NCBI GenBank assembly: GCA_016192075.1
Contig: JACPUU010000002.1
Span: forward strand, 338,281 to 402,280
Direction: 5' to 3'
Source: Bacteroidota bacterium
Lineage (GTDB): Bacteria > Bacteroidota > Bacteroidia > Flavobacteriales_D > Crocinitomicaceae
Length of the DNA stretch: 64,000 bases
Shown: positions 33,924 through 42,525 of the stretch, piece by piece
Numbering within the stretch: position 1 is the first letter of the stretch
How the letters are laid out: every line of letters starts with the position of its first letter
The notes under the pieces: generated by a model
The model's database searches: none
What the model was told of the DNA's origin: nothing
The model's input: only the letters and a program-made list of their open reading frames with translations
Made by a program: the position numbers and the translations under genes

Positions 33924-36023
33924 ATGCGTTTAGCTTTTATCGGTATTTCGTGCTTTTGTCTTTCCCTGGTGTCGCTGGGGCAAAACCAGAAAATTGATTC
34001 ACTCAAAGGAGTTCTCTTAAATCCTTCTACCAGTTATACGGAGGTAAATACGCTCAATGCCATGAGTCGTGAAATTTACCTGTTGGGATTATTTGATTCG
34101 GCAATTTATTTTTCACAAAAGGCAATGGATCTCTCGCTGCAGCTGGATTATAAACGCGGCCTGGCAGCAGCATCTATTAATCTGGGCAGCGCCAATATGA
34201 ATAAAGGCCTCTTTGATACCGCCAACTATTACTTTGGGGAGGCGCTGCTGAACTATCGGTTAGTTGCAGATTTTAAAGGAGTAGGTGCTGCCTACAACAG
34301 TCTTGGAAATATTCTGCTCAGCCAGGGAGATTATGATGGTGCCTATGAGCAGTATAAAATTGCACTCAAAATTCGCTCAAAGCTAGGTGACAGACAAGGC
34401 GTAGCAGATTGTTTTAATAACATTGGAATTATCAATTATTACCGGGCCGATTATCAGAAAGCGCTGCAAAGCTACCTGGCCGGACTGAAGATACTGAAAG
34501 AACTGGGCAACCAGAATGGCATTGCGCGGTCATACAGCAACATAGGGAGTATATACCTGCAGCAGGGTGATAGCATCAATGCCCTTGAAAGTTTTGAAAA
34601 CGGACTCAGCATTCAGCAGCAGCTGGGTGATAAAATGGGTATGGGCAGATCTTACAACAACATAGCCAGTGTTTATTTGTATGAGTCGCGGTTAGATAAA
34701 GCCATGGAAAATTTTCTGAAAGCGCTTGAAATAAAAGAAGAGATTGGAGATTACATGAGTATTGGTCAAACGTACCTGAATATTGGCAATGTTTATTATG
34801 TGCGGATTGGTGATGAAAAATTTAACCTGGCGCAGCGCGACAGTCTGATGGATAAAGCGCACGAGTACTATTACAAGTCACTTGAAATATTTACACTGAT
34901 GCAGGATAAACAAGCCATGGCTATGGCATACAACAGCATTGGTACGGTACATGTTTCAAAAAGTGAACCGGAAGAAGCCTTGAAATTTCTAAACAAAGGG
35001 CTTGGGTTGGCCAATGAGGTAGGCAGTGTCAATGATATTAAACTCAGTTACATAGGGCTGGCTGCTGCTGACAGTGCCCGCGGAGATTGGAAGTCAGCCT
35101 ACGAACACCGAAAGCTTTTTGGCTTTTTCAGAGACAGCATGCTGAATGAAGAAAACATTCGTCAAACCCTGGAGGCAAAATTGAATTTTGAATTTGAACA
35201 GCAGCAAATTAAAGACCGGGCTGACCGCGATAAAACGGAAGGAATTTACCGGGAGAAAATTAAATGGCAAAAATACCTGGCCTGGACACTTGCAGCTATC
35301 TTTGTCCTGGTTCTTACGTCTCTTTTCCTGGCATTTAACCGCCGGCGACTGAAGCAGGAAAGCTCATTCCAGCAAAAGCTGGCAATGCATCAGAAAATGC
35401 AGGCTGCGGTTATTATGGAAACGCAGGAACAGGAACGAAAACGGATTGCTGAAGATTTGCATGACAGTTTGGGGCAGCTGCTTTCTACTATAAAAATTAA
35501 TTTACAAACCTTGCCCCAGGCCCAGCAGCATTATTACACTGAGTCTCTCTTGCTGCTGAATCAGGCCTCTGCTGAAATTCGCAGCATTGCGTTTAACCTG
35601 ATGCCGCAAACACTGGAAGATGCCGGGCTTGTGCCTGCACTCTATGAACTGGCTGAAAAAATAAAACGATCCAGCTTGTATGAAATCATGGTCCAGGTGC
35701 ATGGCATGGAAAAAGTTCCGTTTGAAAAGCAAACTGAATTTAACATTTACCGTATAGTTCAGGAAGCAGTCAATAATATTATAAAACATGCTGAAGCCAG
35801 AGAAATAACGATTCAGCTTGTTAAACTGGAAGATACTATTTCAATTATGATTGAAGACGATGGAGTAGGGTTTGACCCGGTAACTATTAAAATGTCCGGG
35901 CGCGGTCTCCGTAACATTACCGCACGGTCAGAGTGGCTTCATGGAAACATTACCATTGATTCCAGACCTGGAAAAGGAACAACTATTTTTATTGAAATTC
36001 CAATTGAAAAGCAAAGCGCATGA
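33924..36023 (+). CDS. TPR-containing sensor histidine kinase
   Basis: A 699-residue protein: signal peptide (residues 1-19), about nine TPR units (residues 30-400, e.g. AAYNSLGNILLSQGDYDGAY), one TM (YLAWTLAAIFVLVLTSLFLA near 452), and a HisKA_3 domain with the phospho-acceptor ERKRIAEDLHDSLGQLL (His513). The HATPase_c domain has the N box EAVNNIIKHA and the G box DDGVGFD. This is the NarL-type pairing with the LuxR-like regulator whose ATG overlaps this gene's stop. The signal sensed by the TPR part in the periplasm is unknown. Confidence 0.93.
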   Translation: MRLAFIGISCFCLSLVSLGQNQKIDSLKGVLLNPSTSYTEVNTLNAMSREIYLLGLFDSAIYFSQKAMDLSLQLDYKRGLAAASINLGSANMNKGLFDTANYYFGEALLNYRLVADFKGVGAAYNSLGNILLSQGDYDGAYEQYKIALKIRSKLGDRQGVADCFNNIGIINYYRADYQKALQSYLAGLKILKELGNQNGIARSYSNIGSIYLQQGDSINALESFENGLSIQQQLGDKMGMGRSYNNIASVYLYESRLDKAMENFLKALEIKEEIGDYMSIGQTYLNIGNVYYVRIGDEKFNLAQRDSLMDKAHEYYYKSLEIFTLMQDKQAMAMAYNSIGTVHVSKSEPEEALKFLNKGLGLANEVGSVNDIKLSYIGLAAADSARGDWKSAYEHRKLFGFFRDSMLNEENIRQTLEAKLNFEFEQQQIKDRADRDKTEGIYREKIKWQKYLAWTLAAIFVLVLTSLFLAFNRRRLKQESSFQQKLAMHQKMQAAVIMETQEQERKRIAEDLHDSLGQLLSTIKINLQTLPQAQQHYYTESLLLLNQASAEIRSIAFNLMPQTLEDAGLVPALYELAEKIKRSSLYEIMVQVHGMEKVPFEKQTEFNIYRIVQEAVNNIIKHAEAREITIQLVKLEDTISIMIEDDGVGFDPVTIKMSGRGLRNITARSEWLHGNITIDSRPGKGTTIFIEIPIEKQSA

Positions 36024-36658
36024 TTCGTATTCTACTGGTAGATGATCATCGTATTTTCCTGGACGGGTTAAAGGCGTTGTTCAGGGAAGTAGCCGATTTT
36101 CAAATTATAGGCGAAGCTGAAAACGGTGTTCGTGCAATTGAACTTTGTGCCTTGTTAAACCCTGACGTGGTAGTGGTGGATGTTCAGATGCCTGAAAAAA
36201 ATGGTATTGAAGTAACCAAAGAAATTGTGAAGCAAAATGCTGGAATTCGTGTAATTGGGCTTACCATGCTGAATGAGTCGTTATACATTAAACGAATGCT
36301 TGAAGCAGGCGCTCATGGCTATATTATAAAAACGGCAGATAAAGAAGAACTGATTGAAGCCATTTACGCCGTTATGCGCGGTGAAAAATTTCTGGGCAAA
36401 GGGGTTGCAGATACGCTGGTCAATAATTTTAATGACAAAAGCGGATCGCTGACTTCGCCGCTGGAAAGCCTCACCCGGCGCGAGAAGGAAATTCTGGTAC
36501 TTATTGCCCAGGGCCTTACCGATAAACAAATTGCAGAAATGGTTTTTCTAAGTCCGCTTACAGTTATTTCACACCGCAAAAACATTCTGAGTAAACTGGG
36601 GTTAAAAAACAAGGTAGAACTTACCCGTTTTGCATTCGATAATAAATTAACCTCGTAA
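36020..36658 (+). CDS. LuxR/NarL-type response regulator
   Basis: A 212-residue regulator. Receiver domain 1-120: DDH at 8-10, phospho-acceptor Asp54 (VVVVDVQMPEKNG) and Lys near 104 (YIIKTADKEEL). LuxR-type helix-turn-helix at about 148-205: LTRREKEILVLIAQGLTDKQ and VISHRKNILSKLGLKNK. The ATG overlaps the kinase stop by 4 nt (ATGA), a translational coupling that makes them one two-component pair. Targets unknown. Confidence 0.95.
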   Translation: MIRILLVDDHRIFLDGLKALFREVADFQIIGEAENGVRAIELCALLNPDVVVVDVQMPEKNGIEVTKEIVKQNAGIRVIGLTMLNESLYIKRMLEAGAHGYIIKTADKEELIEAIYAVMRGEKFLGKGVADTLVNNFNDKSGSLTSPLESLTRREKEILVLIAQGLTDKQIAEMVFLSPLTVISHRKNILSKLGLKNKVELTRFAFDNKLTS

Positions 36659-36664
36659 ATCGTT

Positions 36665-36733
36665 CCCCCTTTTGGAGGGTTTTTAATTTCTCCCCCATTT
36701 GATGTATTTTTTGATGAACCCTCCAAAGGGAGG
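36665..36733 (+). terminator. Long inverted repeat after the two-component genes
   Basis: CCCCCTTTTGGAGGGTT and AACCCTCCAAAGGGAGG form a 17-bp stem with a loop of about 35 nt. It could end transcription of the operon, or be a small palindromic repeat. Confidence 0.6.
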
Positions 36734-36805
36734 ATTCACCGCAAACCTGTTTTCTGAATATTTGCCCTGTCAATTTATTAAACCCGGCAAAAACTGCAAA
36801 CTAAA

Positions 36806-37462
36806 ATGAACATGATGCACGTAAAAAAACAAACAGTTGCTCTCTTAATGATGCCTCTGGCGTTATTGCTTTCCTGTGCAAAACAGGCAAATCCTGAAGT
36901 GATTGTAAACGGTGATGAACAAATGACCATTTATGTGGGTGAAACATTTAATGATCCGGGTGCTACTGCTACAGACTATAAAGGGCGCGATATTACCGAT
37001 GACATTGTTGTATTTGGATCTGTTGGGGCAGAATCAGGAACATATACCCTCGGTTATAATGTACATGATAAAAAAGGCAATTCCTCCACCGGTGAAAGAG
37101 TGGTTTCACGCGGGTTTAAAAATACCAATCTGGCAGGTACATGCAGTGTTGAACAATACACCAACAACGGCGGTGGTACTCAAATTTATTCGGCTACTAT
37201 AACAGCAGGAACCGGAGACATTGTAAGCGTTACGCTGGACAATTCCAATTCCTTTACGGCGCCGGTGGTTATGAACGCTACCATTTCAGCAACCGGCACA
37301 CAAATCAATATTTCGGATCAGTCTTCCAACGGAAATACCATTACGCTTGGGTCCAACGGTTTTCTGGACAACAGTGACGGACCGGTTACCATTCACATTA
37401 CATTCCAGACGTTTAATGGTACGATGACGTATAACCATGATGCTACCTGGACAAAACAATAG
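36806..37462 (+). CDS. DUF5011-type Ig-like lipoprotein
   Basis: A 218-residue lipoprotein (LALLLSC; several possible ATGs within the first four codons). Residues 40-105 contain the DUF5011 Ig-like signature: ETFNDPGATATDY, then IVVFGSVGAESGTYTLGYNV and DKKGNSSTGERVV. The second half is Ser/Thr/Asn-rich beta strands. Such domains occur in many Bacteroidota surface lipoproteins. Function unknown. Confidence 0.8.
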   Translation: MNMMHVKKQTVALLMMPLALLLSCAKQANPEVIVNGDEQMTIYVGETFNDPGATATDYKGRDITDDIVVFGSVGAESGTYTLGYNVHDKKGNSSTGERVVSRGFKNTNLAGTCSVEQYTNNGGGTQIYSATITAGTGDIVSVTLDNSNSFTAPVVMNATISATGTQINISDQSSNGNTITLGSNGFLDNSDGPVTIHITFQTFNGTMTYNHDATWTKQ

Positions 37463-37691
37463 TTTGCCCGAGTTAAATCAATGAGACTATTAGTATGTGA
37501 GGCTTTGCCGATGCATACTAATAAAGTCGAATTGATCCCGACCGTAGCTTCTTCTCCGCAGTGCTACGAAGGAGAAGAACTGCGGAGTGGCGGGATCTTT
37601 TGGTTTTATTTCCCATAGTTTCTTGCTTTCGCGTAGCCCTTAGCCTTCACGTAGCAAGGTCAGCAAAACAATAGTTTGCCCCGAGTTAAAT
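37452..37691. repeat. Direct repeat flanking a palindromic 212-bp segment
   Basis: A 27-nt stretch containing the end and stop of the previous gene (CAAAACAATAGTTTGCCCGA and on) at 37452-37478 recurs as 37664-37691 with one extra C. Between them are hairpins: ATTAGTATG/CATACTAAT (37489-37521) and GATCCCG/CGGGATC (37535-37600) with TTCTTCTCC/GGAGAAGAA inside. Confidence 0.7.
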
Positions 37692-37698
37692 AGGTAAA

Positions 37699-37735
37699 GG
37701 GAGGCCCGGTTTTTGACCGGGCTTCCTTTTTTTTT
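37699..37735. terminator. Rho-independent terminator, probably bidirectional
   Basis: GGAGGCCCGGT and ACCGGGCTTCC pair around TTTTG, followed by nine T residues, between convergent genes. Confidence 0.8.
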
Positions 37736-37743
37736 GCGATGTT

Positions 37744-38358
37744 TTAGTTGATTTTGGGCAGGTACAATTTGTGCTCAAAATCTTTGTTGAACCAGTATTT
37801 GAATCCGGCGGCAAAAGTAATTGCCATGGGTAAACCAGGCGTCAGGCTGAGTTCAAAATCAATTTTTGGGGTAAGGGAATATTCGTATTCAATTTCAGCC
37901 GCCAGGGGAAAAAATTTGTATTGTACCGGTCCCAGAAACTTTGAGTATCCTTCATTCAGAAATCCGGATGGTACATACGATTCAAACCTGAACCAACTTT
38001 CACGCACCATAAAAGCAGGACCAACGCTTACACCAAGCCGGTGTTTGGGTTGGCGCAACACCAATCCTTTCAGGGCAACATGTGTAATGCTGGCCCATCC
38101 GGCTGAGCAGTCTGCAGCAATGGCCTGAAGTCCTTTCAGGGCAACTACATCACCCACAAGATAGTGTTCATAGGTAATAACGGCACCGTAATTAACCACA
38201 AAGCGTGCATCTTTATCCAGCTTGTTGGGCTGAAGCGGGGCAGTGGGATCACCGGCCGGATGGATCGTAAAACCGACAAATTCAGCACTGATATTGTGTT
38301 GGGCAAAACCAGTCGTTGTACCTGCTGAAACCAATAGGGTAAAAAGAATTTTTCTCAT
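37744..38358 (-). CDS. Outer-membrane beta-barrel-like protein
   Basis: A 204-residue protein with a signal peptide (MRKILFTLLVSAGTTTGFAQ) and a body of alternating hydrophobic/polar strands with Phe/Tyr at strand ends (VVNYGAVITYEHYLVG, LGVSVGPAFMVRESWF, AITFAAGFKYWF). This suggests a small eight-strand barrel. No cysteine lipobox. Function unknown. It is followed, 14 nt after the stop of the upstream gene, in a two-gene operon. Confidence 0.7.
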   Translation of the reverse strand: MRKILFTLLVSAGTTTGFAQHNISAEFVGFTIHPAGDPTAPLQPNKLDKDARFVVNYGAVITYEHYLVGDVVALKGLQAIAADCSAGWASITHVALKGLVLRQPKHRLGVSVGPAFMVRESWFRFESYVPSGFLNEGYSKFLGPVQYKFFPLAAEIEYEYSLTPKIDFELSLTPGLPMAITFAAGFKYWFNKDFEHKLYLPKIN

Positions 38359-38372
38359 AAACCTGTTTCTTT

Positions 38373-39026
38373 CTAACCGCTGCTGCCGCTTCCGTTGCTA
38401 CCGCTACCGCTTCCATCAGAACTTCCGTCCGAGCTGCTGTTGACTCCGTCAGAACTGGCGGCGACAGTTACGGTTATCAGAATAATTAAAAGTCCAATGG
38501 CAACAATGACACCCAGCACAATGAGTAAAACAAGTGCGGCTGCACCCAACTCACCTTCTTTATCAATACTGGTTATGGTCATTCGTTCAATCATGCCGGT
38601 TTGAATGGTAATTACCGGCGACAGGTTTTCACTGCCATTCAGGTCAGCCCGCAAATCGGCAACTGTCTGGCTGGTATAAATGCCAATGTCATATTTGTGA
38701 TTCTGCCAGTAAGTTTTGCGCTCTTTTTGGCTCCAGGTGCTGTCAGGTGTCTGGTAAGCAGTAACACTCAGGTTTCCTGAAATACTTCCGTCCGGGTTAA
38801 AAACCGGGTTTTGCAGCAGGTAACTGCCATACGGATCATGCACATAGAATTTGTAGGTATCCAGGTTTTCGAGAATCTGCCGGTTGGATTTTACATAATC
38901 CAGGTTGGTTTCAGCACTTTTATAAAACGTACAACTGTTCAGGTTAAAGATTGCCAGCGCCATTAAATAGCAAATGATCCGGCCGGGACGGGTGCGATGA
39001 AATGCATGCATTTTTACAATACTCAT
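38373..39026 (-). CDS. Lipoprotein with C-terminal TM and SDG-rich tail
   Basis: A 217-residue protein with a likely lipoprotein signal (ALAIFNLNSC) after an unusually long, His/Arg-containing N-terminus (other ATGs within it are possible). A folded domain ending near residue 150 is followed by a TM segment (AAALVLLIVLGVIVAIGLLI and ILITVTVAA) and a Ser/Asp/Gly-rich tail (SSDGSSDGSGSGSNGSG). A lipid anchor plus a C-terminal TM is unusual. Function unknown. Confidence 0.65.
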   Translation of the reverse strand: MSIVKMHAFHRTRPGRIICYLMALAIFNLNSCTFYKSAETNLDYVKSNRQILENLDTYKFYVHDPYGSYLLQNPVFNPDGSISGNLSVTAYQTPDSTWSQKERKTYWQNHKYDIGIYTSQTVADLRADLNGSENLSPVITIQTGMIERMTITSIDKEGELGAAALVLLIVLGVIVAIGLLIILITVTVAASSDGVNSSSDGSSDGSGSGSNGSGSSG

Positions 39027-39146
39027 ACACGTGTTTTTTTAGGATTATCAGTATGAATTTAAAGAAAACCAACCGGGATACCCCGTGTTTTGAATTTGAA
39101 AGCCGGAAAGGGAATTTTTTCAGGACACCGGATTATCACAAATAAA

Positions 39147-39178
39147 AAATCCCGTTTGTAATTTAACAAACGGGATTC
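39147..39178 (-). terminator. Terminator of the nqr operon
   Basis: On the minus strand, AATCCCGTTTGT and ACAAACGGGATT pair around TAAATT and are followed by a T-run, 23 nt after the nqrF stop. Confidence 0.85.
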
Positions 39179-39200
39179 AGGATTTTTTGATCAATCAGGA

Positions 39201-40496
39201 TTATCCTCCAAAGTCGTCGAAGCGTACATTTTCTGGTGGAATACCCCATTCGTCGCACATTTTTACAACGGCCTGGTTCATCATCGGCGGTCCGCAAAAA
39301 TAAACTTCAAGATCTTCCGGCGAATCGTGTTTTTTCAGATACTGTTCAATAACTGCAATGTGTACAAAGCCTAAAAAGCCATCTCCGTCTGCATTAACAT
39401 CTGCTTTTACCTGCCAGTTATCAGTAGCCTGCGGTTCAGAAAGTACCAGGTAAAATTTAAAGTTCGGGAAATCACGTTCCAGCGAACGGAAATGTTCAAT
39501 GTAGAAAAGTTCAGCTTTGGAACGTCCGCCGTACCAATAGGTAACTTTACGGTTTGTTTTAAGCGTTTTGAATAATTCATACAGGTGTGAGCGCATTGGT
39601 GCCATACCTGCCCCGCCGCCAATGTAAAGCATTTCAGCGTCTGACTCATTGATGAAAAATTCACCGTATGGACCTGATACAATGGCTTTGTCACCTGGTT
39701 TAAGGTTAAAAATATACGACGAAGCAACACCCGGGTTTACATTCATCCAGCCATTTTTGGCGCGATCAAAAGGTGGTGTGGCAACACGTACATTGAGCAT
39801 GATTTTTCTTCCTTCAGCCGGATAAGAAGCCATGGAATAAGCACGCACCACTTCTTCGTTATTTTTCATAACAAGCGGCCACAGACCAAATTTATCCCAG
39901 TCTGCTTTGAATTTGTCCGGTGCACCGGCATGATCAACCGGGTGAGCGGTGATATCCATGTCGCTGTATTTAACTTCACAGGCAGGTATTTTAATCTGGA
40001 TGTATCCACCGGCTTTGTAATTCATATCCTCCGGCAGCTCAACAATAAATTCTTTAATGAAGGTAGCAACGTTGTAATTTGAAACCACTTTTGCTTCCCA
40101 CTCTTTAATACCCAGAATTTCATCATGGATATGAATTTCCATGTCTTCTTTCACTTTTACCTGGCAGCCCAAACGATATTTTTCTGCAATTTCTTTACGT
40201 GAAAAATGCGGTTCTTCTGTTGGCAGAATATTGCCACCTCCTTTTAAAACCTGGCATTTACACTGTAGGCAGGTTCCACCGCCGCCGCATGCTGACGGAA
40301 GGAAAATTCCCTGTGTACTCAGTGTGGTTAAAAGGCTTGAACCACCATCTACTTCTACAACACGTTGTCCGTGATTGATGTTGATTTTTATTTTTCCGGC
40401 TGTTGAAACTTTCGCTTTTACATAAAGCAGGAGACTCACCAGCAGCAGGATTACAACGGTGAAAACAATGACTGTAATGATTACTACTTTTCCCAT
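39201..40496 (-). CDS. nqrF: Na+-translocating NADH:quinone reductase subunit F
   Basis: A 431-residue subunit, the NADH entry point of the complex. N-terminal TM (VVIITVIVFTVVILLLVSLL), then a 2Fe-2S ferredoxin domain with cysteines in ACGGGGTCLQCKC and LGCQVKV, an FAD domain with RAYSMASYP near residue 220, and an NADH-binding domain (YIGGGAGMAPMRSHLYEL, EVYFCGPPMMNQAVV). It is the last gene of nqrABCDEF, 10 nt after nqrE. The complex couples NADH oxidation to sodium export at the inner membrane. Confidence 0.97.
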   Translation of the reverse strand: MGKVVIITVIVFTVVILLLVSLLLYVKAKVSTAGKIKININHGQRVVEVDGGSSLLTTLSTQGIFLPSACGGGGTCLQCKCQVLKGGGNILPTEEPHFSRKEIAEKYRLGCQVKVKEDMEIHIHDEILGIKEWEAKVVSNYNVATFIKEFIVELPEDMNYKAGGYIQIKIPACEVKYSDMDITAHPVDHAGAPDKFKADWDKFGLWPLVMKNNEEVVRAYSMASYPAEGRKIMLNVRVATPPFDRAKNGWMNVNPGVASSYIFNLKPGDKAIVSGPYGEFFINESDAEMLYIGGGAGMAPMRSHLYELFKTLKTNRKVTYWYGGRSKAELFYIEHFRSLERDFPNFKFYLVLSEPQATDNWQVKADVNADGDGFLGFVHIAVIEQYLKKHDSPEDLEVYFCGPPMMNQAVVKMCDEWGIPPENVRFDDFGG

Positions 40497-40506
40497 GGGT
40501 CAAATC

Positions 40507-41124
40507 TTATAAACTAATTCCACTGAAACTCATAAATGCAATTCCCATCAAACCGGTGATGATGAATGTAATACCCAATCCTTTAAGCGGCGCAGGTACG
40601 TGTGAATATTTAATTTTTTCACGGATAGCGGCAATTGCGATAATGGCAATAAACCAGCCAATACCTGAGGAGAATGCAAACACCGTAGCTTCACCAACTG
40701 TTGAATACTGGCGCTCCTGCATAAAAAGGGCACCCCCCAGAATAGAACAGTTTACAGCAATCAGCGGAAGGAAAATTCCAAGCGCACCATAAAGTGCCGG
40801 CATAAATTTTTCTACCAGCATTTCTACCAATTGGGTAAAGGCAGCTACAACGGCTATGTACATAATGAATGATAGAAAGCCAAGGTCTACAGTTTCAAAT
40901 TCAGGCCCCAGCCATGAAAGCGCACCTTCCATCAACACATAGTTTTCAAGCAGCCAGTTCAGCGGAACTGTTACACCAAGAACAAAGATTACCGCAGCAC
41001 CAAGTCCGGTAGCTGTTTTTACGGTTTTGGAAACAGCGAGATACGAACACATACCCAAAAAGTAGGCAAAGATCATGTTCTCGACAAAGATTCCTTTTAA
41101 TGCAATATTGATATAGTCAACCAT
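40507..41124 (-). CDS. nqrE: Na+-translocating NADH:quinone reductase subunit E
   Basis: A 205-residue six-TM subunit (NqrDE/RnfAE fold): MIFAYFLGMCSYLAVSKTV, ITVNCSILGGALFM-like stretch (AVNCSILGGALFMQERQYS) and SSGIGWFIAIIAIAAIRE. Cysteines in TM1 (MCSYL) and TM4 (VNCSIL) are those known to bind the intramembrane iron centre with NqrD. It lies 11 nt after nqrD. Confidence 0.96.
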   Translation of the reverse strand: MVDYINIALKGIFVENMIFAYFLGMCSYLAVSKTVKTATGLGAAVIFVLGVTVPLNWLLENYVLMEGALSWLGPEFETVDLGFLSFIMYIAVVAAFTQLVEMLVEKFMPALYGALGIFLPLIAVNCSILGGALFMQERQYSTVGEATVFAFSSGIGWFIAIIAIAAIREKIKYSHVPAPLKGLGITFIITGLMGIAFMSFSGISL

Positions 41125-41135
41125 GATTTCCGGTA

Positions 41136-41798
41136 TTAATGTTCAATAAGATTTTTGTTAACGCTGCGCTGAATCCAGATGACAATGGCTACGCAGAAAA
41201 GTGCAAACGGCGCCAGAATGATGAAGTTGTTGTTCATGTAGCCGTAAGCGTAAAGTCCGGTTTTGTCAATGCTGTTTCCGAAAATTTCAAATCCGGCCAG
41301 TTTACCGGCTCCAAATAATTCGCGGAAGAATGACACGACGATCAGAATCCAGCCATATCCCAGTGAGTTTCCAATCCCATCCAGGAAAGAAGGCCATGGT
41401 TTGTTAGCCATTGCAAATGCTTCGTAGCGGCCCATCAAAATACAGTTGGTAATAATCAAACCAACAAACACCGAAAGTTTTTCAGCCATGTCCGGCATAA
41501 ACGCTTTCAGCACTTCGTTTACAATAATTACCAGCGATGCCGCTGCCACCAACTGAACAATGATTCGTATGCGGTCAGGAATGAGGTTACGTAAAGCAGA
41601 TACAACCACGTTACCTAAAGCAACAACAACCAATACACTCAATGACATTACAACCGCCTGCTCAATAGAAACAGTAATGGCAAGGGTAGAACAAATACCA
41701 AGTACCTGAACTGTAACCGGGTTGTTTTCTGATAAAGGATCGGTGATGAGTTTTTTGTTCTTCTTTGAGAACAAGGGCTCTTTTTCTTTTTCGCTCAT
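41136..41798 (-). CDS. nqrD: Na+-translocating NADH:quinone reductase subunit D
   Basis: A 220-residue integral membrane subunit homologous to NqrE. Residues NPVTVQVLGICSTLAITVSI and IITNCILMGRYEAFAMANKP hold the paired cysteines that bind the Fe centre with NqrE. The N-terminus is lengthened by a charged segment (MSEKEKEPLFSKKNKKLITD), as in other Bacteroidota. The start lies 2 nt after the nqrC stop. Confidence 0.96.
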   Translation of the reverse strand: MSEKEKEPLFSKKNKKLITDPLSENNPVTVQVLGICSTLAITVSIEQAVVMSLSVLVVVALGNVVVSALRNLIPDRIRIIVQLVAAASLVIIVNEVLKAFMPDMAEKLSVFVGLIITNCILMGRYEAFAMANKPWPSFLDGIGNSLGYGWILIVVSFFRELFGAGKLAGFEIFGNSIDKTGLYAYGYMNNNFIILAPFALFCVAIVIWIQRSVNKNLIEH

Positions 41799-41800
41799 AG

Positions 41801-42523
41801 CTATTGCTGTTTTTTTAGAGTCTCAAAATAGGTGACATATACCTTCAATGTTCTGTCAAGCATTTCTTCAACGCCTTTTGAGGTAATAGTTCCACCGGTA
41901 ATTCCGTCTACCTTAAAAGGCTGTGTTCCGGATCCGTCTTTTACAATTTTGATTTGTTTGTAAACCCCATTTTCTGAAATGGCTTCTGAGGCAAACTGAT
42001 CATAGAAAAAAGCCTGTTTGATCTCAGCACCCAAACCTGGTGTTTCACCTTTATGGTCAAACTTGGCACCGAAGATCGAAGTCATATCTGATTTGATGGC
42101 TATATAGCCCCAGATAGGTCCCCAAAGACCTTTTCCAACCAGGGGAAGTACAAATCTTTTTTCACCGTCTATGTCGGCTACATAAAGCGGATACTGACGT
42201 TTTTCAGCAGGCAGTGTTTTGTCGCGGAATTCTTTTTGAATATCTACATTAAAGGCATCGCTTCCGGCAATGGGTGAACCATTTGCGTCCAGTACAATAC
42301 ATTCTTCTTCCACAATGTATTTGTCATATTGTTCGTTCGCATTCTTACGGGTAGATTCGATACTCAGGGCCCCCAGGATATCCATTTTTTTCTTGATTAC
42401 GCCGTTTGCATCCTGAATTGGTTTTAAGCCAACGGCCACGGCTGCCAGCGCTGCACCAACTACTATAACCAGTATAATGGCAAAAATGAACGTGTAGCTA
42501 TTACTGTTTTTATCGTATTTCAT
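41801..42523 (-). CDS. nqrC: Na+-translocating NADH:quinone reductase subunit C
   Basis: A 240-residue subunit with one N-terminal TM (YTFIFAIILVIVVGAALAAV) and a periplasmic FMN-binding domain. The covalent FMN attachment motif is DGITGGTITSKGVEEML near residue 208, in which the second Thr (TIT) is the likely flavinylated residue. It lies 2 nt after nqrB. Confidence 0.95.
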   Translation of the reverse strand: MKYDKNSNSYTFIFAIILVIVVGAALAAVAVGLKPIQDANGVIKKKMDILGALSIESTRKNANEQYDKYIVEEECIVLDANGSPIAGSDAFNVDIQKEFRDKTLPAEKRQYPLYVADIDGEKRFVLPLVGKGLWGPIWGYIAIKSDMTSIFGAKFDHKGETPGLGAEIKQAFFYDQFASEAISENGVYKQIKIVKDGSGTQPFKVDGITGGTITSKGVEEMLDRTLKVYVTYFETLKKQQ

Positions 42524-42525
42524 GG

